Shown here: piece by piece, positions 33,496 through 42,277 of the stretch
Position numbering within the stretch: position 1 is the stretch's first letter
How the letters are laid out: each line of letters begins with the position of its first letter
Assembly (NCBI RefSeq): GCF_030817195.1
Contig: NZ_JAUSYZ010000002.1
Coordinates: 62,001-126,000, forward strand
Source of the DNA: Arthrobacter globiformis
GTDB lineage: Bacteria; Actinomycetota; Actinomycetes; Actinomycetales; Micrococcaceae
Length of the DNA: 64,000 nt
Direction of reading: 5' to 3'
The notes under the pieces: model-generated
What the model saw: the letters and a program-made list of their open reading frames with translations, nothing else
Told to the model about the DNA's origin: nothing
The model's database searches: none
Program-made: the position numbers and the translations under genes

Positions 33496-33954
33496 TTACT
33501 CGGCCGGCTCCACTGAAGGGAGCTCACATGGAATGAAACGCTCTCCAGGCTTCTGGAAGCTGGTGGCGAATGCAAGGCAGTGGATGCGCTCGGTTCCTGT
33601 GGCGCGGATGGTGTGACGTGCATTTCGATCGATTTTGATGAGATCCCCAGGGCGAACGTGGGCCGCCTCCATCTCGATCTGCATGACTCCTTCGCCGCTG
33701 AGTACGTAGTAGAACTCGTAGGTGTCGTGATAGTGGGGCTCCAGTTGAGCTCCAGGATCGACTGTGAACTCCCCGATGAAGTCCAGGAAGGACCCAGGCA
33801 GTTCTGTTTCCTTCCGCATGCTGCCTTCCGGCACCAGCCAAGTGATACCAACACCGTGGACTATCTCGTTCTCGCCAGCATCAGCGCGCGTGACAAACGT
33901 GCCCGTCTGCTCCTTTAGCTGGCTTTGGGTGCTTTTGGCAGTGTTGTCGCTCAT
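33496..33954 (-). CDS. Cupin-domain protein
   Basis: A 152-residue cupin with a long N-terminal arm (THGVGITWLVPEGS-like region) and the metal-binding motif EPHYHDTYEFYYVLSGEGVMQI followed by VRPGDLIKIDRNARHTIRA. The His-x-His and Glu residues give a standard cupin metal site. It starts 40 bp after the upstream SDR gene and is probably co-transcribed. It could be a ring-cleaving, isomerising or decarboxylating enzyme; sequence does not decide. Confidence 0.8.
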   Translation of the reverse strand: MSDNTAKSTQSQLKEQTGTFVTRADAGENEIVHGVGITWLVPEGSMRKETELPGSFLDFIGEFTVDPGAQLEPHYHDTYEFYYVLSGEGVMQIEMEAAHVRPGDLIKIDRNARHTIRATGTERIHCLAFATSFQKPGERFIPCELPSVEPAE

Positions 33955-33993
33955 TACAGTGGCCTTTCTGATAAGCCCGCAGGCTATTGGTGG

Positions 33994-34764
33994 TTAGAAG
34001 CTAGTGCTCAGGGCACCATCGACGTCGAGGATCTCGCCGGTTACGTACGACATATCGTCGGAGACGAGGGCCAGGGCTACTGTTGCGATTTCATGCGACG
34101 TTGCGTACCGGTGTACCGGGATCTTCGCTTCGAGCCCCCTGCGGGTGCTGTCCGGATCGGTGGGCGAAACTGCCGCATGAAAGACGTCATTCATGGGCGT
34201 ATCAATAAGCCCGGGTGCGATCGCATTGACTCTTACGCCATGTTCGGCTGCTTCGAGTGCAGCCACTTGCGTCAGCGCATGCACTGCTGCCTTTGAGGCA
34301 CAGTAGGCGCCGTAATTGGGAACACCTCGATTGCCAAGGATCGATCCCGTGTTGACGACAGCTCCTTGCCGGCGGGGGATCATGTGCCGCAGTACGTGCT
34401 TCATGACGTGGAATGCTCCGAGGGTATTGATGTTGATGACCTTGAGGACCTCCTCGGTGCCCAGTTCGGTGATCGACTTCATTGGCGCACCAATTCCCGC
34501 GTTGTTCAGGCACGCGTCGATGGATCCGAAACGGTCCACCCCACGGGCGACAGCTTCCTGGACGGAGTCCTCATCGCTGACGTCAACGGCAATGGTGAGT
34601 ATGCGATCCGCAGGAAGGTCGTGCGCGAGCGTTTTCAGGCGCTCTTCGGCAAGGTCCAGGGCAACGACGTTGTACCCCCGCTCAATTGCGGCTACGACGG
34701 CGGCTTGCCCCACCCCTCCTGCTGCACCAGTGATGAGGATGGTGTGCGACTGTTTTCCGGTCAT
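33994..34764 (-). CDS. SDR-family oxidoreductase
   Basis: A 256-residue classical SDR with TGAAGGVG (12-19), Asp37 (NAD preference), NNAG at 87, catalytic Ser141, Tyr154 and Lys158 (GSILGN, YCASK) and AIAPGLIDTPM. It lies 34 bp after a second SDR gene in the same operon. The ribosome site is weak (GAAAGTGA). The pair may catalyse successive oxidations or act on two stereoisomers, by analogy with other duplicated SDR pairs. Confidence 0.88.
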   Translation of the reverse strand: MTGKQSHTILITGAAGGVGQAAVVAAIERGYNVVALDLAEERLKTLAHDLPADRILTIAVDVSDEDSVQEAVARGVDRFGSIDACLNNAGIGAPMKSITELGTEEVLKVININTLGAFHVMKHVLRHMIPRRQGAVVNTGSILGNRGVPNYGAYCASKAAVHALTQVAALEAAEHGVRVNAIAPGLIDTPMNDVFHAAVSPTDPDSTRRGLEAKIPVHRYATSHEIATVALALVSDDMSYVTGEILDVDGALSTSF

Positions 34765-34798
34765 TTAATGTCACTTTCGCATTGAGTTGTGTCCAGGA

Positions 34799-35554
34799 CT
34801 AAACGGCGGAGAATCCACCATCAACGACAACTTCGGAACCGGTCATAAAGGATGACTCATCAGAAGCCAGGAAGAGTACCGCAGAGGAGACCTCTTCCGG
34901 TTCGGCGGCCCGCTCCATGACGGTGGTTCCGAGGATTTCCTTCGCGATGGCTGGATCGCCGGTGAGAACTGGCGCGGTCATCGGAGTGCTGATCACACCG
35001 GGGAAAACGGCATTAACCCGGATGCCATAGGTGTGAAGCTCGGTGGCTGCGGCCCGGCTGAAGGCTCGCACCGCGCCCTTCGAAGCAGAGTAGGCGATCG
35101 CGTCGGGTGCTCCTACCAGGGCGTAGAGCGACGAGATATTGACGATTGACCCACCCCCGGCGAGCTTCATGGCTGGCAGGATGTGTTTGCACCCGAGGAA
35201 TACGCTTTTCGCGTTCACCGCCATGTGCCAGTCCCAGAGTGTTTCGTCCGTTTTCTCCAGCATGGCGAGCGTAAGTACCCCCGCGTTGTTCACCAGGACG
35301 TCGACCCGTCCGAACTGCTCGATTGAAGCCTCCACCACCCTGGACCAGTCTTCTCCGCTGGCAACGTCGTGCTGATGAAAGACTGCGATTCCTCCCCTGT
35401 CCAGAATCAGTTGGGCAGTCTCTCGACCCTGTCCCTCGTTGAGGTCGGTCACGATGACGGCGGCTCCTTCCTTGGCAAGGAGTTGCGCGTGTGCGCGCCC
35501 CATTCCCTGACCAGCGCCGGTGACCAGAACTACCTTTTCCTGCATGCGCCCCAT
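34799..35554 (-). CDS. SDR-family oxidoreductase
   Basis: A 251-residue classical SDR with TGAGQGMG (12-19), Asp37, NNAG at 89, Ser142, Tyr155 and Lys159 (SSLYALVG, YSASK), and AVFPGVISTPM in place of the common NPG motif. It resembles the SDR at 14162-14917 of module B. GAGAGGAG precedes the ATG. It follows the nitrilase gene by 30 bp. Likely substrate: a cyclic or aromatic-side-chain alcohol imported by the neighbouring ABC system. Confidence 0.9.
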   Translation of the reverse strand: MGRMQEKVVLVTGAGQGMGRAHAQLLAKEGAAVIVTDLNEGQGRETAQLILDRGGIAVFHQHDVASGEDWSRVVEASIEQFGRVDVLVNNAGVLTLAMLEKTDETLWDWHMAVNAKSVFLGCKHILPAMKLAGGGSIVNISSLYALVGAPDAIAYSASKGAVRAFSRAAATELHTYGIRVNAVFPGVISTPMTAPVLTGDPAIAKEILGTTVMERAAEPEEVSSAVLFLASDESSFMTGSEVVVDGGFSAV

Positions 35555-35584
35555 AGATGCTCCTCTCGGCTTTTTCTGTATTGA

Positions 35585-36634
35585 CTAGAGTTGGCGTTCC
35601 CCGAGCGCATCCACCATCTCCTCGTCGGGCATGGCATCGTCAAGGGCCGGCTGGTCCAGTTCGCCGTTCGTGGTCGCACCAAAGTACTGAACAGGCCGCC
35701 GGCGTGAGGGGTTGAACAGGAGTCTGGTCACATCGGGCCGGGCGTAGTGTCCTGCTGGGTCGGCCGCTGCCTTCGCGATAGAGATAAGGCTCAGGTCCAA
35801 TTCTGCATAAAGGATGCCTTCTTCGTCCTCCGGCAGCGGTGTGGCAAGGTCTGAACCGTCGGGCCCGAATATCCGGCTGGCGCCCCCTCCGGGGAGGAGC
35901 AGTTCCTTCTTAGCGGGGGTGTCGGCCAGCATCTCGATAATGTCTTGGGAAATGGGCATCCAGGACGCGAGCACAAAGCAGCCTCCCTCTGCGGCGTACA
36001 TGCGCGAGGCTGCGGTATTCAGCTCAGCCCCAAGAGCGTACGCGTGGTTGCCGTACAGCGAGGCACTTGGCCAGCTGGCGACGTGGATCTGTTCGTTCTG
36101 GCTGTACATAGCGAACTTGTTCAGCGGCTGGAAGTGTTCCCAACAGGACAGGGCGCCGAGGCGGCCGAGTTCGGTGTCGTGGACGGCCAGGTCGCTGCCA
36201 TCGCCTTCCCCGAATACGGTGCGTTCGACGTGGGTCGGCTTGAGTTTGCGGCGGGCGGCGATGAGTTTGCCGCGGTTGTCGATCAGCATTTGGCCGATGT
36301 ACAGGCTTGCTGCGTCGCGTTCGCTGTAGCCAAGCACGACGTGAATGTCGTTATCGCGTGCAGCGCGGCGAATTTTCAGGTCGTGCTCGCTTCCTACTAC
36401 CAGCGAGTTGTCCACGTACCGCTGAACCCACTGGAAGGCCCATGCCTGGGAATCCAACCAGGACCAGTAGGGGTAGCCGGGGATCCACGTTTCAGGGAAC
36501 GCGATCAGCTTTGCGCCGTTGCGGGCTGCTTCTTCGATCAGGTCGATGGTCTTGTTAACCGTTGCATCGATGTCAAGGTAGGCCGGCGTTGCCTGCACGG
36601 CCGCTGCGGTGAATTTGGGGTAGGTGATGCTCAT
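35585..36634 (-). CDS. Nitrilase
   Basis: A 349-residue carbon-nitrogen hydrolase of the nitrilase subgroup, converting a nitrile to its acid and ammonia. The catalytic triad is complete: Glu48 in FPETWIPGYPYW, Lys130 or Lys132 in RRKLKPTHVE, and nucleophile Cys164 in ALSCWEHFQPL. Length and the C-terminal tail fit aliphatic or arylacetonitrilases, which form spiral filaments. The ATG at 36634 follows AAAGGA; the longer frame into the permease gene is a shadow. Placement between an importer and SDR genes suggests a plant nitrile or cyanohydrin as substrate, which is inference. Confidence 0.9.
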   Translation of the reverse strand: MSITYPKFTAAAVQATPAYLDIDATVNKTIDLIEEAARNGAKLIAFPETWIPGYPYWSWLDSQAWAFQWVQRYVDNSLVVGSEHDLKIRRAARDNDIHVVLGYSERDAASLYIGQMLIDNRGKLIAARRKLKPTHVERTVFGEGDGSDLAVHDTELGRLGALSCWEHFQPLNKFAMYSQNEQIHVASWPSASLYGNHAYALGAELNTAASRMYAAEGGCFVLASWMPISQDIIEMLADTPAKKELLLPGGGASRIFGPDGSDLATPLPEDEEGILYAELDLSLISIAKAAADPAGHYARPDVTRLLFNPSRRRPVQYFGATTNGELDQPALDDAMPDEEMVDALGERQL

Positions 36635-36675
36635 AAGAATGTCCTTTATACGAAATGTCGTGGGTGGGTTTGTTC

Positions 36676-37698
36676 TTACTGTCGGAGGCTCTTCTCGCGT
36701 CCGTAAAGCAGCACTAGGACGAGGAAGATGAGTCCGTACAAGACCTGCCGCCACGCAGGAGAGAGATCGAGGGCGGTAAGGAATGCCGTCAACACCGTTA
36801 GCAGGAGTGCGCCCGCCGTAGTGCCCCAGAAGCTGCCTACACCTCCGGCGAGCAGCGTTCCACCGACTACGACGGCGGCGATGCTCAGCAACGTGTATTG
36901 ATTGCCGATGGACAAACTGACGGACCCGGCATAACCGGTCAGGACGACGCCGCCAATGCCGCCAGCGAAGCCAGCCAGTCCGTAGGTAAGAATGACAACG
37001 GATTTCACGTCCATCCCTGACCACCGCGCGGCAGCGCGGTTGGAGCCGGTCGCGAAAAGGCTCTTCCCAAACTTGGTACGGTTCATTCCAGCCCAAACCG
37101 CGATGGCTAGTATGACCAGGGCGTAGGTCACGGCCGGCAGCCCCAGGAGTACAGGCTGGCGCACGAAAGCAACGAGTTCCGGCGAGGGGCCGCCGCTGGG
37201 ACTGCCGTTCGTCAGCACGAGTGAGAGCCCGGCGAGGACACCGCTGATGGCGAGGGTGACGATGAGCGGAGGAAGCTTCAAAACAACGATTCCGGCGCCA
37301 TTGGCGAGCCCCACAATTGCGCTGGCGGCGACAGCTGCAACGATGCCGAAGGCCGTGTTTCCCGACGTACTGTTGATCACCGCGGCCGTAATGACGGCGG
37401 AGAGGGTGAGAACCGCCCCCACTGACAAGTCCAGTCCCTCACCGCCGGAGATAACAACCAGTGTCTGGCCGAGGCTTATCAGGGCCAGGAGAGTCGCGAT
37501 AGTGAGAATCGAGACGGCCTGTCCAGGGCTGGTGAAACCGGGGGCAAAGATGCCGCCTACCAAGAACAGCGCCACAGCAACTACGAGAGCTAGACCGGGG
37601 GCACCGAAACGGCGGAAGAGCAGATCTCGGACTGCGGCCTTGCGCGCCACTACTGGGACAGCAGGCTGCTCGACCGTCTGAGGAGTTGCCTGGGTCAT
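36676..37698 (-). CDS. Sugar-type ABC transporter permease 2 (module C)
   Basis: A 340-residue RbsC-like membrane protein with about ten hydrophobic segments, the ISGGEGLDLSVGAVLTLSAVIT hallmark near residue 86, and C-terminal GSFWGTTAGALLLTVL. It overlaps the first permease gene by 4 bp (ATGA), so the two are translated together and probably form a heterodimeric channel, unlike the single-permease systems of modules A and B. Confidence 0.88.
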   Translation of the reverse strand: MTQATPQTVEQPAVPVVARKAAVRDLLFRRFGAPGLALVVAVALFLVGGIFAPGFTSPGQAVSILTIATLLALISLGQTLVVISGGEGLDLSVGAVLTLSAVITAAVINSTSGNTAFGIVAAVAASAIVGLANGAGIVVLKLPPLIVTLAISGVLAGLSLVLTNGSPSGGPSPELVAFVRQPVLLGLPAVTYALVILAIAVWAGMNRTKFGKSLFATGSNRAAARWSGMDVKSVVILTYGLAGFAGGIGGVVLTGYAGSVSLSIGNQYTLLSIAAVVVGGTLLAGGVGSFWGTTAGALLLTVLTAFLTALDLSPAWRQVLYGLIFLVLVLLYGREKSLRQ

Positions 37699-38720
37699 TG
37701 GAGGGCTTCTTTCCGGAGGGCTTTTCGCGCTGCCACCGCACCGAGATACAGCCGCAGGCTGTTGAGCGACAAGGCGATGAGGATTGCAACGCCGTAGGCC
37801 AGTTGCTGCCAGGAAGGCGGGATGGAAGCTATCGAGATCATGGTCTGGAGTAATCCGAGACTCAGGGCGGCAAAAACGGTTCCAAGAAGGCCACCTTGGC
37901 CACCGGACAAGCTGGTTCCTCCGACAATCGCAGCGACAACAGCCGGAAGGACGAGCGTCAGTCCGGCCGTCGGATCTGCCGTTCCTGTCGTAAGGACAAG
38001 GGCCATCGCGGCGAAGGCAGCGAATACGCCTGCAAGTATGAAGGCGGCCGACCGTACCCGTCTCACGGGCACGGCGCTTGAATAGGCCGTCTGAGGGGAA
38101 GCGCCAGTGGCATACAAGAAGTCACGAAAGCGCGTCCGCATTACCCAGCCCCAGACGAGCAAGATCACTACTGTGATGAGGATTGTGTTGGAAATGAAGA
38201 GGTTGTCCGCGTTGAAGGCGAGGACGAGATCGAGGGGAACCTCTCCCCCGGGAGCCGGTTGAATCACCAGTGCAAGACCGCCGAACACGAAACTGCTGCC
38301 GAAGGTGGCAATGATCGGTTGTAGGCGGAAGAAGGCGATCGCAACTGCGTTAGCCGCGCCGCCCGCGGCCCCAACCAAAAGCACCAAAAGAGCGCCGGCA
38401 AGAACATCTCCCGGGCTGGAATCAGCCTTGACGACCTGGACAGCGACGGCGCTGCAGAGGCAGGCCAGAGCGCCGATGGAGAGGTCGATGCCGCCGGAGA
38501 TCAGGACGATTGTCTGCCCCAGAGCGAGAAGGATCAATGGCAGGGATGTTCGGATGGTGCCGTTGAACGCGAAGAGCGACGTTGACCCAGGCGCGAAGAT
38601 CAAATACACGACGAGCAGCACCGCCAGGAGCAGGGCAGAAAGTGCCCAGGCGGGGACTTCCCGTCTGGATCGTTGGCGAACCGGGCGTGGGAAGGTGGAA
38701 AGTATTGTGCTACCGGACAT
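37695..38720 (-). CDS. Sugar-type ABC transporter permease 1 (module C)
   Basis: A 341-residue RbsC-like permease. Hallmark segment ISGGIDLSIGALACLCSAVAVQ near residue 82 and C-terminal GGTSLSGGQGGLLGTVFAA. The start at ATG 38720 has GAAGGAAA upstream and overlaps the ATPase gene by 11 bp; an earlier in-frame Met lies deeper in the ATPase gene. It forms the membrane pore with the protein encoded by the overlapping downstream gene. Confidence 0.88.
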   Translation of the reverse strand: MSGSTILSTFPRPVRQRSRREVPAWALSALLLAVLLVVYLIFAPGSTSLFAFNGTIRTSLPLILLALGQTIVLISGGIDLSIGALACLCSAVAVQVVKADSSPGDVLAGALLVLLVGAAGGAANAVAIAFFRLQPIIATFGSSFVFGGLALVIQPAPGGEVPLDLVLAFNADNLFISNTILITVVILLVWGWVMRTRFRDFLYATGASPQTAYSSAVPVRRVRSAAFILAGVFAAFAAMALVLTTGTADPTAGLTLVLPAVVAAIVGGTSLSGGQGGLLGTVFAALSLGLLQTMISIASIPPSWQQLAYGVAILIALSLNSLRLYLGAVAARKALRKEALQ

Positions 38721-40245
38721 CGATGTTTCCTTCTTCCTCGCTGTGGCGGATCCCCATGGATGCGGACACAAGGGCCTGTTTGGTTAAGTGGCGTCCCTTC
38801 AGTTCCGCCACCACCCCGCCGTCGTGGAACACCAGCACCCGATCGGCCAGGTCGAGCAGCTCTTCGTCCTCACTGGAGTAGAGGAGGATTGCAGTACCTT
38901 GACGCCTGAGCTCCCGCAGTGTGACGTAGATCTGCTGCTTCGTCATCACGTCGACGCCCTTAGTGGGATCGTCAAGAATCAGAACTGACGGTTCGTTGAC
39001 CAAGGCGCGCGCCAGGAGCACTTTCTGCGCGTTGCCGCCACTGAGCGACGACAGGGGGTGATCCAGGCTCGCTCGCTTCACTCCGAGCTTGTCAGCAAAG
39101 CCTGTCGCTGTTGACGACACCGTACGGGCCCGCAGAACCGGCCCAAAACGTGACCAAGCAGTCGCAAGCAGGTTTTCCTGAATCGACCTCTGGCTAAAGG
39201 CGAGTTCCTTCCGGTCGCCACCTACATAGTGGACGCCCGCACGCATGGCATCACCGGGCGAACGGAACTTCGTGGGCTGCTTTTCGATTTCGAGATCGCC
39301 GCTGAGGCTTTGGTGCCCGCCGCCGATCGCCCGCAGCAACGCGCTTTGTCCCTGCCGCTGAAGGCCGCCGAACCCCAGGATCTCTCCACGCCGGAGCTGG
39401 AGGGTTGTACTGGTAATGCCCTTCGCTGAGAAGTCTCGCAAGGCCAGTACCGGCTCGCCGGTCCGCGCTGAGGCTTCCGCTGTTCCTGTTGGAACACCAC
39501 CAGCTTCGGAATGCCCCGTCATAGCACTGACCACGGCTTCCCGAGTGACATCTTGAGTCGAGCACGCCAAAACGGTCCGGCCCCCGCGTATAACGCAAAC
39601 TTCGTGGGAAATCGTGAAGACCTCCTCCATTCGGTGGGAGACAAAGATGATTCCCATGCCAGCGGAGCCCCACTCGCGCATCAGCTCGAACAGCCGGGAC
39701 ACCTGGGATCGGTCGAGTGTGGAGGTTGCTTCGTCGAGAATGAGCAATTTCGGCTGGCGGGCAATCGCCTTCAGGATTTCCACGAGCTGGCACTCGTCCG
39801 GGGACAGCTCGGACACCCGAGTTTGGGGTCCCACATTTTCCCGGCTGACATCCGCGAAAAGCTCAAGAAGCGGCTTTGTCGCGGCATCCTGGCGCTTGGA
39901 AAGGCTCCCCCGGGTCTTCGGGAGGTTGGGCTGGGCACCCAGCCAGATGTTCTGTGCCACGGTCATGCTGGGCACAAGGCTCAGTTCCTGTGCCACGGCG
40001 ACCACACCCAGTTTTTGCGCCACCATAGGGGAACGGGGCACGAATGGTTCGGAGGCGAACTCGATATGCCCCTCGTTGGCAGACGCGGCACCTGTGAGAA
40101 TCTTGGTCAGTGTGCTCTTTCCAGAGCCGTTGGCCCCAAGCAGCGCAACTACCTGCCCCTCGTTGACACTGATGTCAACGGAATCGAGCGCGCGCGTAGC
40201 GCCGTAGTCCTTCCGGATTCCCTGAGCGGTCAACAATTCGTTCAT
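38710..40245 (-). CDS. Sugar-type ABC transporter double ATPase (module C)
   Basis: A 511-residue tandem ABC ATPase: domain 1 with Walker A GANGSGKST, an altered signature (LSPDECQLVEILKAI) and Walker B LLILDEATSTLD; domain 2 with GLQRQGQSA in the Walker A position (no Lys) and intact LSGGNAQKVLLAR. It is only distantly related to the two ATPases of modules A and B. The ATG at 40245 has GAGGAG upstream. It lies 66 bp after the binding-protein gene. Confidence 0.9.
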   Translation of the reverse strand: MNELLTAQGIRKDYGATRALDSVDISVNEGQVVALLGANGSGKSTLTKILTGAASANEGHIEFASEPFVPRSPMVAQKLGVVAVAQELSLVPSMTVAQNIWLGAQPNLPKTRGSLSKRQDAATKPLLELFADVSRENVGPQTRVSELSPDECQLVEILKAIARQPKLLILDEATSTLDRSQVSRLFELMREWGSAGMGIIFVSHRMEEVFTISHEVCVIRGGRTVLACSTQDVTREAVVSAMTGHSEAGGVPTGTAEASARTGEPVLALRDFSAKGITSTTLQLRRGEILGFGGLQRQGQSALLRAIGGGHQSLSGDLEIEKQPTKFRSPGDAMRAGVHYVGGDRKELAFSQRSIQENLLATAWSRFGPVLRARTVSSTATGFADKLGVKRASLDHPLSSLSGGNAQKVLLARALVNEPSVLILDDPTKGVDVMTKQQIYVTLRELRRQGTAILLYSSEDEELLDLADRVLVFHDGGVVAELKGRHLTKQALVSASMGIRHSEEEGNIDVR

Positions 40246-40311
40246 TAGTCTCTCCTCGGATGGGAGCTCCGGTGCCGGCACTTCCTGGTGCCGGCACCTC
40301 CAATTCGGCTC

Positions 40312-41421
40312 CTAGCGGAACCAGAGGCTCAGAGCCTGGTCCTGCGTGATGTTGTTGACGTCTACGTTGTTCGCGTCAGGGACGTCCTTGACGAGGTCTA
40401 CGTACTTGTCAAAGTTTTCCGCGGTGATTTCGCCGCGGGGCAGCGTGATCTTGTTGTCCTTGAGGTTCTTGCCCTGCAGCAGACCCATGGCCACGTGGAC
40501 GCCGGCCTGACCTTGGGCGGCGGGCTGGATGAGGTTGCCCACAAAGAACTTGAAATCGGGGTGTTCGGTCTTGACCTTGGCTGCAAGTCGTAACCATCCG
40601 GCAGTCGCTTCACCGTTGATCGGCGGGAGGGGGTTCGTCCCGGCTGAGACGAACGACTGGAGCACGCCGTAGGCTACGCCCCCGCCGGTGGACCACACTC
40701 CGTCCGGCTTGTTGCCGGACGCCAACCATGAGGAAGTTACCTGGACTGCTGTGGCGGTGTCCCAGTTACCGTTCAGGGTAGCTGCCAGTTTTACGTTCGG
40801 GTTCTCCTTCAGCGCGGCGGTAACAGCATCAATTCCCATCTGGTTTGCGGGAACCCCTGCTATACCGTCAACCCGCAGGAGCGAGCCTTTTCCGCCCATC
40901 TGCTTCATCACCCAGTCTGCGTCGGCTCTGAAGTTGCCTGGGAAGTCCACGGAAACCTGCGCCGCCTGGGGGTCGTCAACGGAGTTGTCGACCGCAACAA
41001 CCTTGATCCCCCGCTGCTCGGCCTGAGCAAGGATGGGCTTCAGTGCCGTGTCCGAGCTCGGATCAATAATGATGGCATTGACGCCACGATTAATCAGGTT
41101 CTGCACCTGGCGGACCTGCCCCTGCGAGTCCGTGTCAGCATTCTCGATCACCAAAGGATTGAGCGTGCCTTTGTCGATGTACTCCTGCGCTGTTTTCTGG
41201 ATTGAGTCCATCAGCTGGACCCGCACAGCCTGAGAGAGGGTGGCGTTGGAAACTCCGATTGTGTACTTTTGGCCTCCGCCGCCAGTCGAGCTAGGCTGGC
41301 CCGAACCGCCGCAGCCGGTGAGGCTAAGAGCAGCCACGGCAACGGCAGCAGTAACGGCGACGCGTGCATTTCGCGCCCTGGCTGCTTGTCCCAGGTTCAA
41401 TAGTTTTTTGAACTTCAGCAT
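40312..41421 (-). CDS. Sugar-type ABC transporter substrate-binding lipoprotein (module C)
   Basis: A 369-residue type I periplasmic-binding protein with a long, Arg-rich N-terminus before the hydrophobic stretch and lipobox LTGC (Cys near residue 37). The mature part carries IGVSNATLSQAVRVQLMDSI, GVNAIIIDPSSDTAL and VDNSVDD, classical ribose-binding-protein landmarks. It differs clearly from the module A and B receptors, so a different ligand is expected. It is first of the transporter genes and 161 bp after the NAD(P)-binding gene. Confidence 0.9.
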   Translation of the reverse strand: MLKFKKLLNLGQAARARNARVAVTAAVAVAALSLTGCGGSGQPSSTGGGGQKYTIGVSNATLSQAVRVQLMDSIQKTAQEYIDKGTLNPLVIENADTDSQGQVRQVQNLINRGVNAIIIDPSSDTALKPILAQAEQRGIKVVAVDNSVDDPQAAQVSVDFPGNFRADADWVMKQMGGKGSLLRVDGIAGVPANQMGIDAVTAALKENPNVKLAATLNGNWDTATAVQVTSSWLASGNKPDGVWSTGGGVAYGVLQSFVSAGTNPLPPINGEATAGWLRLAAKVKTEHPDFKFFVGNLIQPAAQGQAGVHVAMGLLQGKNLKDNKITLPRGEITAENFDKYVDLVKDVPDANNVDVNNITQDQALSLWFR

Positions 41422-41542
41422 TGGATGTCCAATCCGTTCTGTTGCTCGTCTTTGAGCAGTTATTAGGCTTGAGCTTGCGTTTGAAGGGGCGGCGAAATGC
41501 CGACCAACGTCCGGCTGGGGACGCCGATGGTAAGGATTGGGT

Positions 41543-41578
41543 GGATGGTGCCCACGCGTCTTCGCCGGGGCACCATCC
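41543..41578. terminator. Hairpin just after the NAD(P)-binding gene
   Basis: GGATGGTGCCC at 41543-41553 pairs with 41568-41578 (11 bp, 14-base loop), 4 bp beyond the stop of the minus-strand gene at 41583. It probably ends or attenuates that transcript before the transporter genes. There is no T-run, so strength is uncertain. Confidence 0.5.
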
Positions 41579-41582
41579 CCAA

Positions 41583-42212
41583 CTAAAGTCCGACGGCGAA
41601 ACGCTGGCGGTGGTGGCGCGGTGATTCGATCTCGTCCGCAAAGGCAAGCGCGTAATCCTCACCGGAGATGTTGGAGCTGCCTTCTGAGTCCTTGACCAGG
41701 GTGTCCAGCTGTGTCCGGTAGGAACCTGTGGGCTCCACGGCGGGAGCGTGCGCGCCGAAAGCAGCTGTCGGGCTCACGTAGAACCAGTCGATCGGCGTAT
41801 CGGAAGTGCGAAGGAACTCCAACGCCTCCCCTTGAGCAGTCGCTTCGGCCTTGTACACTTCCGGGAAATTCGGATTGTCGATAACCCGAGGGCCGCCTTC
41901 GGTCACCTGGAGGCTACCGGCTCCGCCAGCCACTCCAAGACGAACGTCTACGCCCGAATCCAAGATGCTCGTGAGAGCGCGAATGAGCTTGTTCTCATTG
42001 TCACCAAATGCCTTGATGGCGATGATCGCGACGTCAGGATTGATCTCCGCGAGGGCATCTTTCACCTCAACCGGATCGGTGACATCAATCTTCACGACCC
42101 CATCGCCGCCACTGCGGCTGGCGCGAACAATGTCATGCCCGCGCTTCTCCAGCTCTCCGGCGACGTGGCCGCCGGTGTAGCCAGTGGCACCAAAAATAAG
42201 AACTTTTGCCAT
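41583..42212 (-). CDS. NAD(P)-binding (NmrA-like, atypical SDR) protein
   Basis: A 209-residue Rossmann-fold protein with GATGYTGGHV at residues 7-16 and a short atypical-SDR core (VVKIDVTDPVEVKDALAE, AFGDNENKLIRALTSIL), similar to YwnB/NmrA-like oxidoreductases and sugar-nucleotide epimerase-type folds. Tyr in DWFYVSPTAAFGAHAPA could be functional, but no YxxxK motif is plain. ATG 42212 has GGAAGGAA upstream; a GTG-like extension upstream was not chosen. It is first of the minus-strand module C genes and divergent from the TIM-barrel gene. Confidence 0.82.
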   Translation of the reverse strand: MAKVLIFGATGYTGGHVAGELEKRGHDIVRASRSGGDGVVKIDVTDPVEVKDALAEINPDVAIIAIKAFGDNENKLIRALTSILDSGVDVRLGVAGGAGSLQVTEGGPRVIDNPNFPEVYKAEATAQGEALEFLRTSDTPIDWFYVSPTAAFGAHAPAVEPTGSYRTQLDTLVKDSEGSSNISGEDYALAFADEIESPRHHRQRFAVGL

Positions 42213-42277
42213 TTGAAATTCCTTCCAGTGAAGTCTGTAAGCGACCGGCACGTCCTGTGGTGCCGATCACGATTTAA

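Noticed and set aside
33387..33854. Upstream extension of the DsbA-like frame
   Set aside because: It overlaps the cupin gene out of frame; GTG 33386 with GGAGGT fits the family start.
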